A stretch of 11,758 nt of DNA from Betaproteobacteria bacterium (lineage in GTDB: Bacteria > Pseudomonadota > Gammaproteobacteria > Burkholderiales > Usitatibacteraceae), in contig JAAOZZ010000338.1 in the NCBI GenBank assembly GCA_012274175.1, positions 1-11,758 of the forward strand. The letters run 5' to 3'. Numbering within the stretch: the stretch's first letter is position 1; every line of letters begins with the position of its first letter. Positions 1 through 6,670 of this stretch are shown in pieces. A program made the translations under genes and the position numbers. The notes beneath the pieces were generated by a model. That model was not told the origin of the DNA, made no database searches, and was given only the letters and a program-made list of their open reading frames with translations.

Positions 1-1
1 C

Positions 2-1351
2 CACCTACCCTTCCCCGACGGGATTTGGGGACCGCTTGCCATTGCAGTCTCCGTGGGCGCCGGCCTTTCCCTGGGATACCGCGTCGCGAACCGGAACGTG
101 GTGGCCGTGCACCGGGCGATCCTCCGGGCGCTGGAGGGACACCTGGAGCCCGCGGATGCGTCCGCCCCATCGCTCCCCGACACCGTGGTCGCCGATTACA
201 ACCTCCTCGCGCGACGCCTGAGCTCGCTCTTCGACGAGATGGAGCGCTCGCAGCTCTGGATCATCAGCGAGCGCAACCGCAACGACGCCATCCTGCGCGG
301 GCTGCCCTGCGTGATGCTCGCGGTGGACGTCGATTTCTGCGTGTCCACGTCCAACGATCTCGCCGATGCCTTCTTCGGCCTGCCCGGCGTCGAGCTGCGC
401 GGGCGCAACCTCTTCGATCTGCTCAAGCTCGCGGACGAGGGCCGCGAGCTGCTGCGCGAGGCGTTCCTGTACGAGCAGCAGGTGAGCAGTCGGGAGATCG
501 TGCTGGGCGACGCCGATGCGCGGCGCCATTTCACGTTGAGCGTCACCTTCTTCAAGCACTCGCCGGACGCGAGGGATCCGTGCGCCGTCATCATGCTCCA
601 GGACGTCACCGACTACCGCCGGCTCCAGGAAGTCACGCACCAGTCGGAGAAGTTCGTCGCCATGGGACAGCTGGCGGGAGGCGTCGCGCACGAGCTCAAT
701 ACGCCCCTGGGGACCATCGTGGGATACGCCCAGCTCCTGAACGCCGGCGGGACGAGCGAGGCGAAGCGCGCGCAGTACGGACAGGCGATCTACAACGAGG
801 CCAAGCGCTGCGCCCGGATCATCGACAGCCTGCTCGCCTATGCCCGCAAGGAGCGCTGCGCGCCAGAGACCTGCGAAATCAACACGGTCATCCGCGACGT
901 GGTCGCGACCATCTGCGATTGCCGGCGCAACCCATACAACGTGCCGATCGAGATGGAGCTGCGCGATGACCCTCACGTCCTGGGCGGCTCGGGACAGCTC
1001 GACATCGTCCTGGTCAACGTGATCACCAATGCCCTGCAGGCGGGCGCGAGCGCGAGCCCCGAGCCGCGCGTGGTGGTCACGAGCCGCACGGAAGGCGCCA
1101 GCGCCGTCGTGACGGTCACCGACAACGGCCCGGGCATCCCCACCGGCCTGCGCCATCGCGTCTTCAATCCGTTCTTCACCACGAAGGAAGGCAACGAAGG
1201 CACCGGCCTCGGGCTTGCCATCAGCCAGTCGATCGTGATGGGAATCGGCGGGACGCTGCTGTGCGATTCCACCTATCGGGACGGAGCCCGATTCATCCTC
1301 AAGCTTCCCCTCGCCGGAGCCGCCCTTCGTGGCCAGTGCGCCAACGCCTGA
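2..1351 (+). CDS. PAS-containing sensor histidine kinase (5' end outside the window)
   Basis: Partial gene. The frame is open to the left edge, and codons before a possible GTG at 53 encode a hydrophobic run (GPLAIAVSVGAGLSLGY), probably the end of a transmembrane helix, so the true start lies upstream. Numbering from the codon at 53: a linker to about residue 75, a PAS-like domain at about 76-195, and a dimerisation/phospho-acceptor helix with VAHELNTPLG, where H213 is the likely autophosphorylated histidine. The ATPase domain follows, with N box NALQAGA (N326), G1 box DNGPGIP (from D357), F box FFTTKEG and G2 box GTGLGLAIS (from G383). All catalytic boxes look intact. The domain order resembles NtrB/AtoS-type kinases that phosphorylate NtrC-type regulators, and such a regulator follows directly with a 23-base overlap. 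The signal is unknown. Five cysteines lie between residues 253 and 290. Confidence 0.93.
   Translation, partial: HLPFPDGIWGPLAIAVSVGAGLSLGYRVANRNVVAVHRAILRALEGHLEPADASAPSLPDTVVADYNLLARRLSSLFDEMERSQLWIISERNRNDAILRGLPCVMLAVDVDFCVSTSNDLADAFFGLPGVELRGRNLFDLLKLADEGRELLREAFLYEQQVSSREIVLGDADARRHFTLSVTFFKHSPDARDPCAVIMLQDVTDYRRLQEVTHQSEKFVAMGQLAGGVAHELNTPLGTIVGYAQLLNAGGTSEAKRAQYGQAIYNEAKRCARIIDSLLAYARKERCAPETCEINTVIRDVVATICDCRRNPYNVPIEMELRDDPHVLGGSGQLDIVLVNVITNALQAGASASPEPRVVVTSRTEGASAVVTVTDNGPGIPTGLRHRVFNPFFTTKEGNEGTGLGLAISQSIVMGIGGTLLCDSTYRDGARFILKLPLAGAALRGQCANA
1316..1319 (+). promoter_or_regulatory. Ribosome binding site for the response regulator
   Basis: GGAG lies inside the end of the kinase gene, nine bases before the GTG at 1329. 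It supports that GTG as the start and the 23-base overlap between the two genes. Confidence 0.55.
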
Positions 1352-2723
1352 AGGCCGGGCCGGGCCCGCGCCTCGTCCCGTCGTCCTCATCGTCGAGGAC
1401 GACGACGCGATGCGCACGCTCCTCGCCGAGGTGCTGGCGACCCTGGACGCCACGGTGCTGGCGGCCCGCAACGCGGCGGTCGCGAGCGACATCCTCGAGC
1501 GCGAAGACGTCACCGTGGTGCTCACGGACCTGCGCATGCCGCACGCCGACGGCCTGCGCGTCCTGAGGTACGCCAAGCAGCGCAGCGCCCTCACGGAAGT
1601 CGTCCTGCTCACGGGGCACGGGACCGTCGAGTCCGCGGTGGAGGCGCTGAAGAGCGGCGCCTACGACTACCTGCGCAAGCCCTTCGAGCCCGATGACCTG
1701 CGCCGGACCATCGAGCGCGCGCTGCAGTACGCGCAGCTCAACCGCGAGAACCACGAGCTGCGGGAGTCCCATCGCACCCATGGGGAGGACGACGGGCTCA
1801 TCGGCAAGAGCCCGGCGATCGACTCGGCGCGGGAGCTGGTGAAGGCGTTCGCCGGGTACGACTGCGCCGTGCTGGTCACGGGGGAATCGGGAACCGGCAA
1901 GGAGATCGTCTCCCGGATGATCCACGCCAACAGCCGTCGCCGCGACAAGGCGTTCGTCGCCATCAACTGCGCGGCGATTCCCGACAACCTCATCGAAAGC
2001 GAGCTCTTCGGCTACCAGGCGGGCGCGTTCACGGGAGCCGGCCGCTCGAAGCCGGGCCTGTTCGAAGTCGCCGACGGGGGCACCCTGTGCCTGGACGAGA
2101 TCAATAACGCTCCGGCCTCGCTGCAGGCGAAGCTGCTGCGCGTGCTCCAGGACGGCTCCTTCTTCCGGATGGGGAGCACGGAACCCCGGCGGGCCGACGT
2201 GCGCCTGCTCGCCGCCACGAACCGCCCGTTGCCGGAGCTCGTGAGCTCCGGGCAATTCCGGATGGACCTTTACTATCGCCTGAAGGTCCTGGAGATCCAC
2301 CTGCCGCCGCTGCGCGAGCGCAGGGGCGATATTCCCGTGCTGGCGAGCTACTTCCTCGCGAAGCACGCGACGCGCCTCGCAAAGGCCGCGCGGGGATTCA
2401 GCACGCGGGCGCTCACCGCACTGGTGCGCCACGACTGGCCCGGCAATGGCCGCGAGCTGGAAAACGTGGTCCAGCGCATGCTCATCCTTTCCCCGGGAGA
2501 GATCCTCGACGTGGATTCGGTGCCTTCGGAGCTGCTGGAGGAGAAGGAGGTTCGCGTCCACAACCTGGAACACGCCTCGCCGCAGAGCCTCGAGGAGGTG
2601 GAGGCCCATTTCATCGCGAAGACGCTGCGCGAGCACCACGGCAATCGCGCCGCGACCGCGGACGTCCTGGGCATCGACAAGTCCACGCTCTGGCGCAAGA
2701 TCAAGCGCCATAAGCTGGAGTGA
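1329..2723 (+). CDS. Sigma-54-dependent response regulator, NtrC family
   Basis: 464 residues in the classic three-domain layout. The receiver domain (about 17-130) has acidic residues D24-D26, phospho-acceptor D67 (VVLTDLRMP), T95 and K117. The central AAA+ sigma-54 interaction domain (about 155-390) has Walker A GESGTGKE (185-192), the sigma-54 contact loop GAFTGA (232-237), Walker B GGTLCLDE (250-257), the FRMDLYYRL region with the arginine finger, and WPGNGRELENVVQR. A Fis-type helix-turn-helix is at about 438-461. It should bind enhancer sites and drive open-complex formation by sigma-54 RNA polymerase when phosphorylated, presumably by the kinase it overlaps by 23 bases. The GTG start is supported by GGAG at 1316-1319, nine bases upstream, and by the receiver domain beginning soon after. 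AtoC, ZraR and NtrC share this architecture, so no specific symbol is given. Its targets are unknown. Confidence 0.95.
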   Translation: MASAPTPEGRAGPAPRPVVLIVEDDDAMRTLLAEVLATLDATVLAARNAAVASDILEREDVTVVLTDLRMPHADGLRVLRYAKQRSALTEVVLLTGHGTVESAVEALKSGAYDYLRKPFEPDDLRRTIERALQYAQLNRENHELRESHRTHGEDDGLIGKSPAIDSARELVKAFAGYDCAVLVTGESGTGKEIVSRMIHANSRRRDKAFVAINCAAIPDNLIESELFGYQAGAFTGAGRSKPGLFEVADGGTLCLDEINNAPASLQAKLLRVLQDGSFFRMGSTEPRRADVRLLAATNRPLPELVSSGQFRMDLYYRLKVLEIHLPPLRERRGDIPVLASYFLAKHATRLAKAARGFSTRALTALVRHDWPGNGRELENVVQRMLILSPGEILDVDSVPSELLEEKEVRVHNLEHASPQSLEEVEAHFIAKTLREHHGNRAATADVLGIDKSTLWRKIKRHKLE

Positions 2724-3580
2724 GCCCGGGGCGCGCCATTCTCGCGGCCCTCGCGTGCTGCATCGCGTGCGCGCGCGCGGCCGATCTGCCCCCGGTTCCC
2801 GAGCTCGCGCCCGGCATGCGCGAGCTCATATTCGCGGACGGCTCCATCTATCGCGGCGCGGTGCGCGGCCTGCTGCCCCACGGGCGCGGCGAGCTCGTCA
2901 CGAAGTCCCTCACGTACCAGGGCGACTTCCAGTACGGGCTGAAGCAGGGTCGAGGCCTGTGCGTGTGGAAGAACGGCGATCGCTACGAGGGCCAGTTCCA
3001 GGACGATCGGCCCGACGGCGCCGGGCGCTACCAGTTCGCCAACGGCGACTCCTACGAGGGGCAGGTGAAGTCGGGAACCATCGCCGGGCGCGGCCGTTAC
3101 ACCACGAAGAACGGCGATTCCTTCGACGGCTTGTTCGCCGACGGCGTCGCGCAGGGCGCCGGCACCTACCGCTTCAAGGCAGGCGACCGCTACGAGGGCG
3201 AAATGGACCAGGGCCGCATCCAGGGCCACGGGCGCTACTACTGGACCAACGGCGACAGCATCGAGGCGGACTTCGTGGATGGCAAGGCGAGCGGCCTCGG
3301 GAAGTACCGGTTCGCCAACGGGGACCTGTACGAAGGCGAGATCGTGGCAGGCATGATCACGGGGCAGGGCACGTTCCGGTACCAGTCGGGCCTTCGCTAC
3401 CAGGGCGAGGTCCGGGACGGCCGTCCCGACGGCAAGGGCGTGCTCTGGCTCCTCGACGGCGGGCGTTTCGAGGGGACCTTCGAGAAGGGCCTCGAGCATG
3501 CCCAGGGCCACGTCGTGCTCCCCGACGGGCGGCAGGTGCCGGCGCAGATCGTGGACGGCAAGGCCAAGATTCTCGAATGA
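2720..3580 (+). CDS. Exported MORN-repeat protein
   Basis: 286 residues. The N-terminus (RAILAALACCIACARA then ADLPP) looks like a signal peptide cleaved after about residue 20, so the protein is probably periplasmic or surface-exposed; the cysteines give only a poor lipobox. The rest is ten MORN-type units whose first aromatic (or equivalent) residue falls at 44, 66, 89, 112, 135, 158, 181, 204, 227 and 250, an almost perfect 23-residue period. Typical units read YEGQF, YEGQV, YEGEM, YEGEI and FEGTF, followed by G-x-G. The seventh (IEADF) is degenerate. MORN repeats form elongated beta-hairpin stacks involved in protein or lipid contacts. No catalytic domain is visible. The GTG start overlaps the regulator's TGA stop (GTGA, 2720-2723), implying translational coupling. 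The exact role is unknown. Confidence 0.9.
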   Translation: MSPGRAILAALACCIACARAADLPPVPELAPGMRELIFADGSIYRGAVRGLLPHGRGELVTKSLTYQGDFQYGLKQGRGLCVWKNGDRYEGQFQDDRPDGAGRYQFANGDSYEGQVKSGTIAGRGRYTTKNGDSFDGLFADGVAQGAGTYRFKAGDRYEGEMDQGRIQGHGRYYWTNGDSIEADFVDGKASGLGKYRFANGDLYEGEIVAGMITGQGTFRYQSGLRYQGEVRDGRPDGKGVLWLLDGGRFEGTFEKGLEHAQGHVVLPDGRQVPAQIVDGKAKILE

Positions 3581-3598
3581 GCGGCGCTCCAGTATAAT
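3570..3598 (+). promoter_or_regulatory. Sigma-70-type promoter for the 42-residue gene
   Basis: A perfect -10 hexamer TATAAT is at 3593-3598. Seventeen bases upstream, a weak -35 TTCTCG (3570-3575) matches the consensus at three positions and lies inside the last codons of the MORN gene. Transcription would start near 3604-3606, giving a leader of about 18 bases. A perfect TATAAT is notable in such GC-rich DNA. It is not a sigma-54 -24/-12 element. Confidence 0.65.
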
Positions 3599-3612
3599 CA
3601 CCGGTTCGCATT

Positions 3613-3616
3613 GGAG
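3613..3616 (+). promoter_or_regulatory. Ribosome binding site of the 42-residue gene
   Basis: GGAG is six bases before the ATG at 3623, near-ideal spacing. It is one of the main reasons to accept this short reading frame as a real gene. Confidence 0.7.
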
Positions 3617-3622
3617 AATCCC

Positions 3623-3751
3623 ATGGCCGAACGCAAACGAGTCCGCCGCAACACCCTCGAACGCCGCTGCTTGCCCAAGGCGTTCAAGCGCCTGTTCCTC
3701 GGCGCGCCCAAGGGCATCTTCAAGATGCTCGAGGCGATCAAGAAGAACTGA
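3623..3751 (+). CDS. Small, very basic protein of 42 residues, unknown function
   Basis: I do not recognise this protein. It begins MAERKRVRRN and ends MLEAIKKN, with 14 Lys/Arg against 3 Glu (net charge about +11). The N-terminal half is arginine-rich. The C-terminal half (about 19-41) alternates hydrophobic residues (F21, L24, F25, L26, I32, F33, L36, I39) with lysines and could form an amphipathic helix. Support for a real gene: consensus TATAAT upstream, GGAG six bases before the ATG, about 90% G or C at third codon positions, and a strong terminator 20 bases after the stop. The transcript would be about 190 nucleotides. There is no signal peptide or clear transmembrane helix. It could bind nucleic acid, ribosomes or membranes; none of these is shown. 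It follows the MORN gene by 42 bases but looks separately transcribed. A regulatory RNA that also encodes a peptide is an alternative. Confidence 0.8.
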   Translation: MAERKRVRRNTLERRCLPKAFKRLFLGAPKGIFKMLEAIKKN

Positions 3752-3771
3752 GCTTTCCCGCTTCCCGCGAG

Positions 3772-3799
3772 ACGGCCGCCTTGGGCGGCCGTTTTCGTT
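3772..3799 (+). terminator. Intrinsic terminator after the 42-residue gene
   Basis: Perfect 9-bp stem ACGGCCGCC (3772-3780) and GGCGGCCGT (3784-3792) around the loop TTG, followed by TTTTCGTTT on the plus strand. Read on the minus strand, the stem is not followed by a T-run, so it is not a convincing terminator for the convergent pepN gene. Confidence 0.88.
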
Positions 3800-3857
3800 T
3801 CCGCGGGCTCACGCCGCGCGCTGCCTCGAGCGCTTCGTGGGCGGGCGCAATGGGGCG

Positions 3858-6566
3858 CTAGTCGAGCGCGCGCCCCACGACCTCGGCGACGTTGCCCGAC
3901 AGCCCTTCGGCCGAACGGATGGATTCGAGCGCTAGGCGCGCGTGCGCCTGGCGCCCGGCGTCGTATTTCTTCCAGCGATCGAAGGCGCGCGCGAGGCGCG
4001 ATGCGACCTGCGGATTCAGCCGGTCCAGCGCCACCACCTGCTCGGCGATCCACCGGTAGCCGCTTCCGTCCGCGGCATGGAAATGCAGCGGATTCTCCGC
4101 CGCGAAGGCGTGTAGCAGGGCGCGCGCGCGGTTGGGATTCCTGATGTCGAAGGAAGGATGGGCGGCGAGCGCCTTCACGCGCTCCAGGGTACCGGGCATC
4201 CAGGAGGTCGCCTGCACGCGGAACCACTTGTCCATCACGAGCGCCTCGTCCTTCCACTTGTCGTGGAACATGGCAAGCGCGCGCTCGCGCTCCGCGCCGG
4301 CGCAGTTCGCGAGGCACGTGAGCGCGGCCATCGCGTCGGTCATGTTCTCGGCGCGGCGAAACTCGAGGAAGGCGAGCGCGCGCGAGGTGGCGTCGTCGAT
4401 GGTGTTCACGTACGCGAGCGCCGTGTTGCGCAACGCGCGCCGCCCCGAAGCGGCGGCGTCGGGGGAATAGGGTCCGGACGCGGAAAAGTGCCGGAACGCG
4501 CCCTCGAACCGCGTGCGGTAGCGCGAGGCGATCTCGCGCGCGAGCCGCATGCGCGCGCCGTGGATCGCGTCGGGGTCGGCCACGTCCATGCATTCGGCGA
4601 GATACCCCTCCGAGGGCAGCTGCAGGCATTCGGCGGCGAACGCCGGGTCCTTCGATCCGTCGGAGAGCGTGCGGCCGATCGCCTCGGCGTAGGCCGCGGG
4701 AATGTCCATCTCCCCGCCCGCGCGCATGCGCTCGATGCCGGCCAGCAGGATGCGGATGGCGAGCGCCTGTCCGGCCTCCCACCGGTTGAACGCATCGGAA
4801 TCGAATGCCATCAGGTGGATCAATTGCGCATCCGTATAGTCGAACCGGACCTGCACCGGTGCCGAGAAGCCTCGCAGCAGCGAGGGCACCGGCGGCTCGG
4901 ACACGCCGGTGAACACGAACCGGTGCTCTTCCTCGGTGAGGAGCAGGACCGCGCTCGTTGTGCCCGCGCCCCGTGCCCCGCTCACGGTGCCGCCTTCCAC
5001 GTTGAGCGGCATGTCGTGTCCCCGCCCATCCACCAGTCCCACGGCCATCGGGATCACGAAGGGGCGCTTGCCCGATTGCCCCGGCGTAGGCGCGCACCAT
5101 TGGCGCACGTGCAGAGCGTACGTTCCCTCCGAGGCGTCGAACTCGCCGCGGCATTCAACCACGGGCGTTCCCGCCTGGGAGTACCAGCGCTCGAACTGTC
5201 CCAGCTCGACGCCGTTGGCGTCGGCCATCGCCGCGCGGAAATCGTCGCACGTCACCGCCTGGCCGTCGTGGCGCTGGAAATAGAGGTCCATGCCTCGGCG
5301 GAATCCGTCCTTGCCCAGGATCGTCGCGTACATGCGCACGACTTCGGCCCCCTTGTCGTACACGGTCGCGGTGTAGAAGTTGTTCACCTCCACGTAGGAC
5401 TCGGGCCGCACGGGGTGGGCCATGGGGCCCGCGTCCTCGGGGAACTGGCGGTTGCGCAGGTCGCGCACCTCCTGGATGCGGACCACCGGGCGCGAATACT
5501 CCGTGGCGCTGTATTCCTGGTCGCGATAGACGGTGAGGCCCTCCTTGAGGGAGAGCTGGAACCAGTCGCGGCAGGTGACGCGGTTGCCGGTCCAGTTGTG
5601 GAAGTACTCGTGGGCCACCACCTTGTCCACGGCGAAATAGTCGGAGTCGGTCGCGGTATCGGAGCGCGCGAGGATGTACTTCGAGTTGAAGATGTTGAGG
5701 CCCTTGTTCTCCATGGCGCCGGCGTTGAAGTCCGATACCGCCACGATCATGAAGCGCTCGAGGTCGAGCTCGAGTCCGAACACTTCCTCGTCCCAGCGCA
5801 TGCAGTTCTTGATCGCCTGCATCGCAAAGCCCGCCTGGTCGAGCTTGCCCGGCTCCACGTAGACCTGGAGCAGCGCCTTGCGTCCCGAGCGCGTGGTGAA
5901 TCCGTCTTCGAGGAGCTCCAGGTCCGCGGCCACCAAGGCGAAGAGGTAGCACGGCTTGGGAAACGGGTCTTCCCATTTCGCCCAGTGCCGTTCCGGGCCG
6001 CCGGGCGGCATCGCCTGCACGGCGCGCGCGAACCATCCCGCGGGTTCCGCGGGCCCCTGGGCCACGAGGTTGCCGTTGGCGAGCAACCGGGGGAAGCGCT
6101 CCCGATCCGCGCACAGCGTGACCGCGTAGCGGGCCATGACGTCCGGGCGATCGGCGAAATACGTGATGTGCCGGAATCCTTCCGCCTCGCATTGCGTCAC
6201 GAGGCCGCTCGCGGTGGCGTACAGCCCCTCGAGCCTCGTGTTCTTCCAGGGGTCGAAGCGCACCACGGTCTCGAGGGTGAAAGCGTCGGGCACCGCCGGG
6301 ATCGTGAGGTGCGAGGCATCCGCCTGGTACTGCGCGGAATCGAGGCGGCGCGCATCGACGCTCACCGACAACAGCTCGAGGTCCGCGCCGTCCAGCACGA
6401 GCGGGCTGTCGGCGCCCCGATGCGCCGGATTGCGCGCCACCTTCAGGGTTGAACGCACGGTCACCAGGGAGGGCCGGATGTCGACCTCGAGGTCCACGGC
6501 GGCGATGAGGAATGCCGGAGGGGTGTAGTCCTCGAGGCTGATGGCTTGGGGAGCGGCGTCGCGCAT
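3858..6566 (-). CDS. pepN: Aminopeptidase N (M1 family zinc metallopeptidase)
   Basis: 902 residues, close to the roughly 870-900 usual for bacterial PepN. It removes N-terminal amino acids from peptides in the cytoplasm during late protein turnover. Visible landmarks: substrate-binding GAMEN (283-287), zinc site HEYFHNW (H319, E320, H323) with the third ligand E342 in LKEGLTVYRD, and catalytic tyrosine Y403 in TATVYDKGAEV. The N-terminus (MRDAAPQAISLEDYTPPAF) lines up with the start of known PepN proteins, supporting the ATG at 6566. The long C-terminal helical region is complete and no frameshift is seen. The gene lies downstream of rhlE on the same strand. The bases before the ATG show no Shine-Dalgarno, because a hairpin plus T-rich tract occupies that position. 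No terminator is obvious after the stop. Confidence 0.97.
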   Translation of the reverse strand: MRDAAPQAISLEDYTPPAFLIAAVDLEVDIRPSLVTVRSTLKVARNPAHRGADSPLVLDGADLELLSVSVDARRLDSAQYQADASHLTIPAVPDAFTLETVVRFDPWKNTRLEGLYATASGLVTQCEAEGFRHITYFADRPDVMARYAVTLCADRERFPRLLANGNLVAQGPAEPAGWFARAVQAMPPGGPERHWAKWEDPFPKPCYLFALVAADLELLEDGFTTRSGRKALLQVYVEPGKLDQAGFAMQAIKNCMRWDEEVFGLELDLERFMIVAVSDFNAGAMENKGLNIFNSKYILARSDTATDSDYFAVDKVVAHEYFHNWTGNRVTCRDWFQLSLKEGLTVYRDQEYSATEYSRPVVRIQEVRDLRNRQFPEDAGPMAHPVRPESYVEVNNFYTATVYDKGAEVVRMYATILGKDGFRRGMDLYFQRHDGQAVTCDDFRAAMADANGVELGQFERWYSQAGTPVVECRGEFDASEGTYALHVRQWCAPTPGQSGKRPFVIPMAVGLVDGRGHDMPLNVEGGTVSGARGAGTTSAVLLLTEEEHRFVFTGVSEPPVPSLLRGFSAPVQVRFDYTDAQLIHLMAFDSDAFNRWEAGQALAIRILLAGIERMRAGGEMDIPAAYAEAIGRTLSDGSKDPAFAAECLQLPSEGYLAECMDVADPDAIHGARMRLAREIASRYRTRFEGAFRHFSASGPYSPDAAASGRRALRNTALAYVNTIDDATSRALAFLEFRRAENMTDAMAALTCLANCAGAERERALAMFHDKWKDEALVMDKWFRVQATSWMPGTLERVKALAAHPSFDIRNPNRARALLHAFAAENPLHFHAADGSGYRWIAEQVVALDRLNPQVASRLARAFDRWKKYDAGRQAHARLALESIRSAEGLSGNVAEVVGRALD

Positions 6567-6568
6567 CG

Positions 6569-6599
6569 GAAGAAAGAAACCCGCACTCTGGGCGCGGGT
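6569..6599 (-). terminator. Terminator-like hairpin between rhlE and pepN
   Basis: On the minus strand, ACCCGC and GCGGGT (plus coordinates 6594-6599 and 6579-6584) pair around a 9-base loop and are followed by TTTCTTTCTT. This has the form of an intrinsic terminator for rhlE. The T-rich tract ends three bases before the pepN ATG, so the same element would sit in the pepN leader if pepN is transcribed from upstream. Confidence 0.68.
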
Positions 6600-6619
6600 C
6601 TCGGGAAGGTTATGCCGGA

Positions 6620-6625
6620 ATTTTA
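6620..6625 (-). promoter_or_regulatory. Possible -10 element upstream of pepN
   Basis: TAAAAT on the minus strand matches the sigma-70 -10 consensus at five of six positions in the 104-base rhlE-pepN gap. No good -35 is found at 16-18 bases. A transcript from here would carry the terminator-like hairpin in its leader. Weakly supported. Confidence 0.3.
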
Positions 6626-6670
6626 CTCCAGCGGGGCCGGCGGCGTCCGCCGTAAAGCCGGGGCCTGGCG

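Noticed and set aside
5..1612. 535-codon open frame on the minus strand opposite the kinase
   Set aside because: Antisense to a kinase with all catalytic boxes; low-complexity composition and no family resemblance.
3772..3792. The strong hairpin as a two-way terminator also serving pepN
   Set aside because: On the minus strand the stem is followed by CTCGCGGG, not a T-run.
3498..3935. 145-codon plus-strand frame crossing the end of the MORN gene and the 42-residue gene
   Set aside because: It runs through the intrinsic terminator in another frame and has no ribosome site. The 42-residue frame has a promoter, ribosome site and better codon use.
4158..6452. 764-codon open frame on the plus strand opposite pepN
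   Set aside because: It lies wholly antisense to pepN, whose motifs are complete. Its translation is rich in His, Arg, Gly and Val with no recognisable domain, as expected of shadow frames in GC-rich DNA.
6626..6670. GC-rich inverted repeats (CGGCGG-ACG-CCGCCG) just after the rhlE stop as the rhlE terminator
   Set aside because: They are not followed by a T-run. The hairpin at 6579-6599 with its T-rich tract is the better candidate; the GC-rich stems may be chance in this composition.
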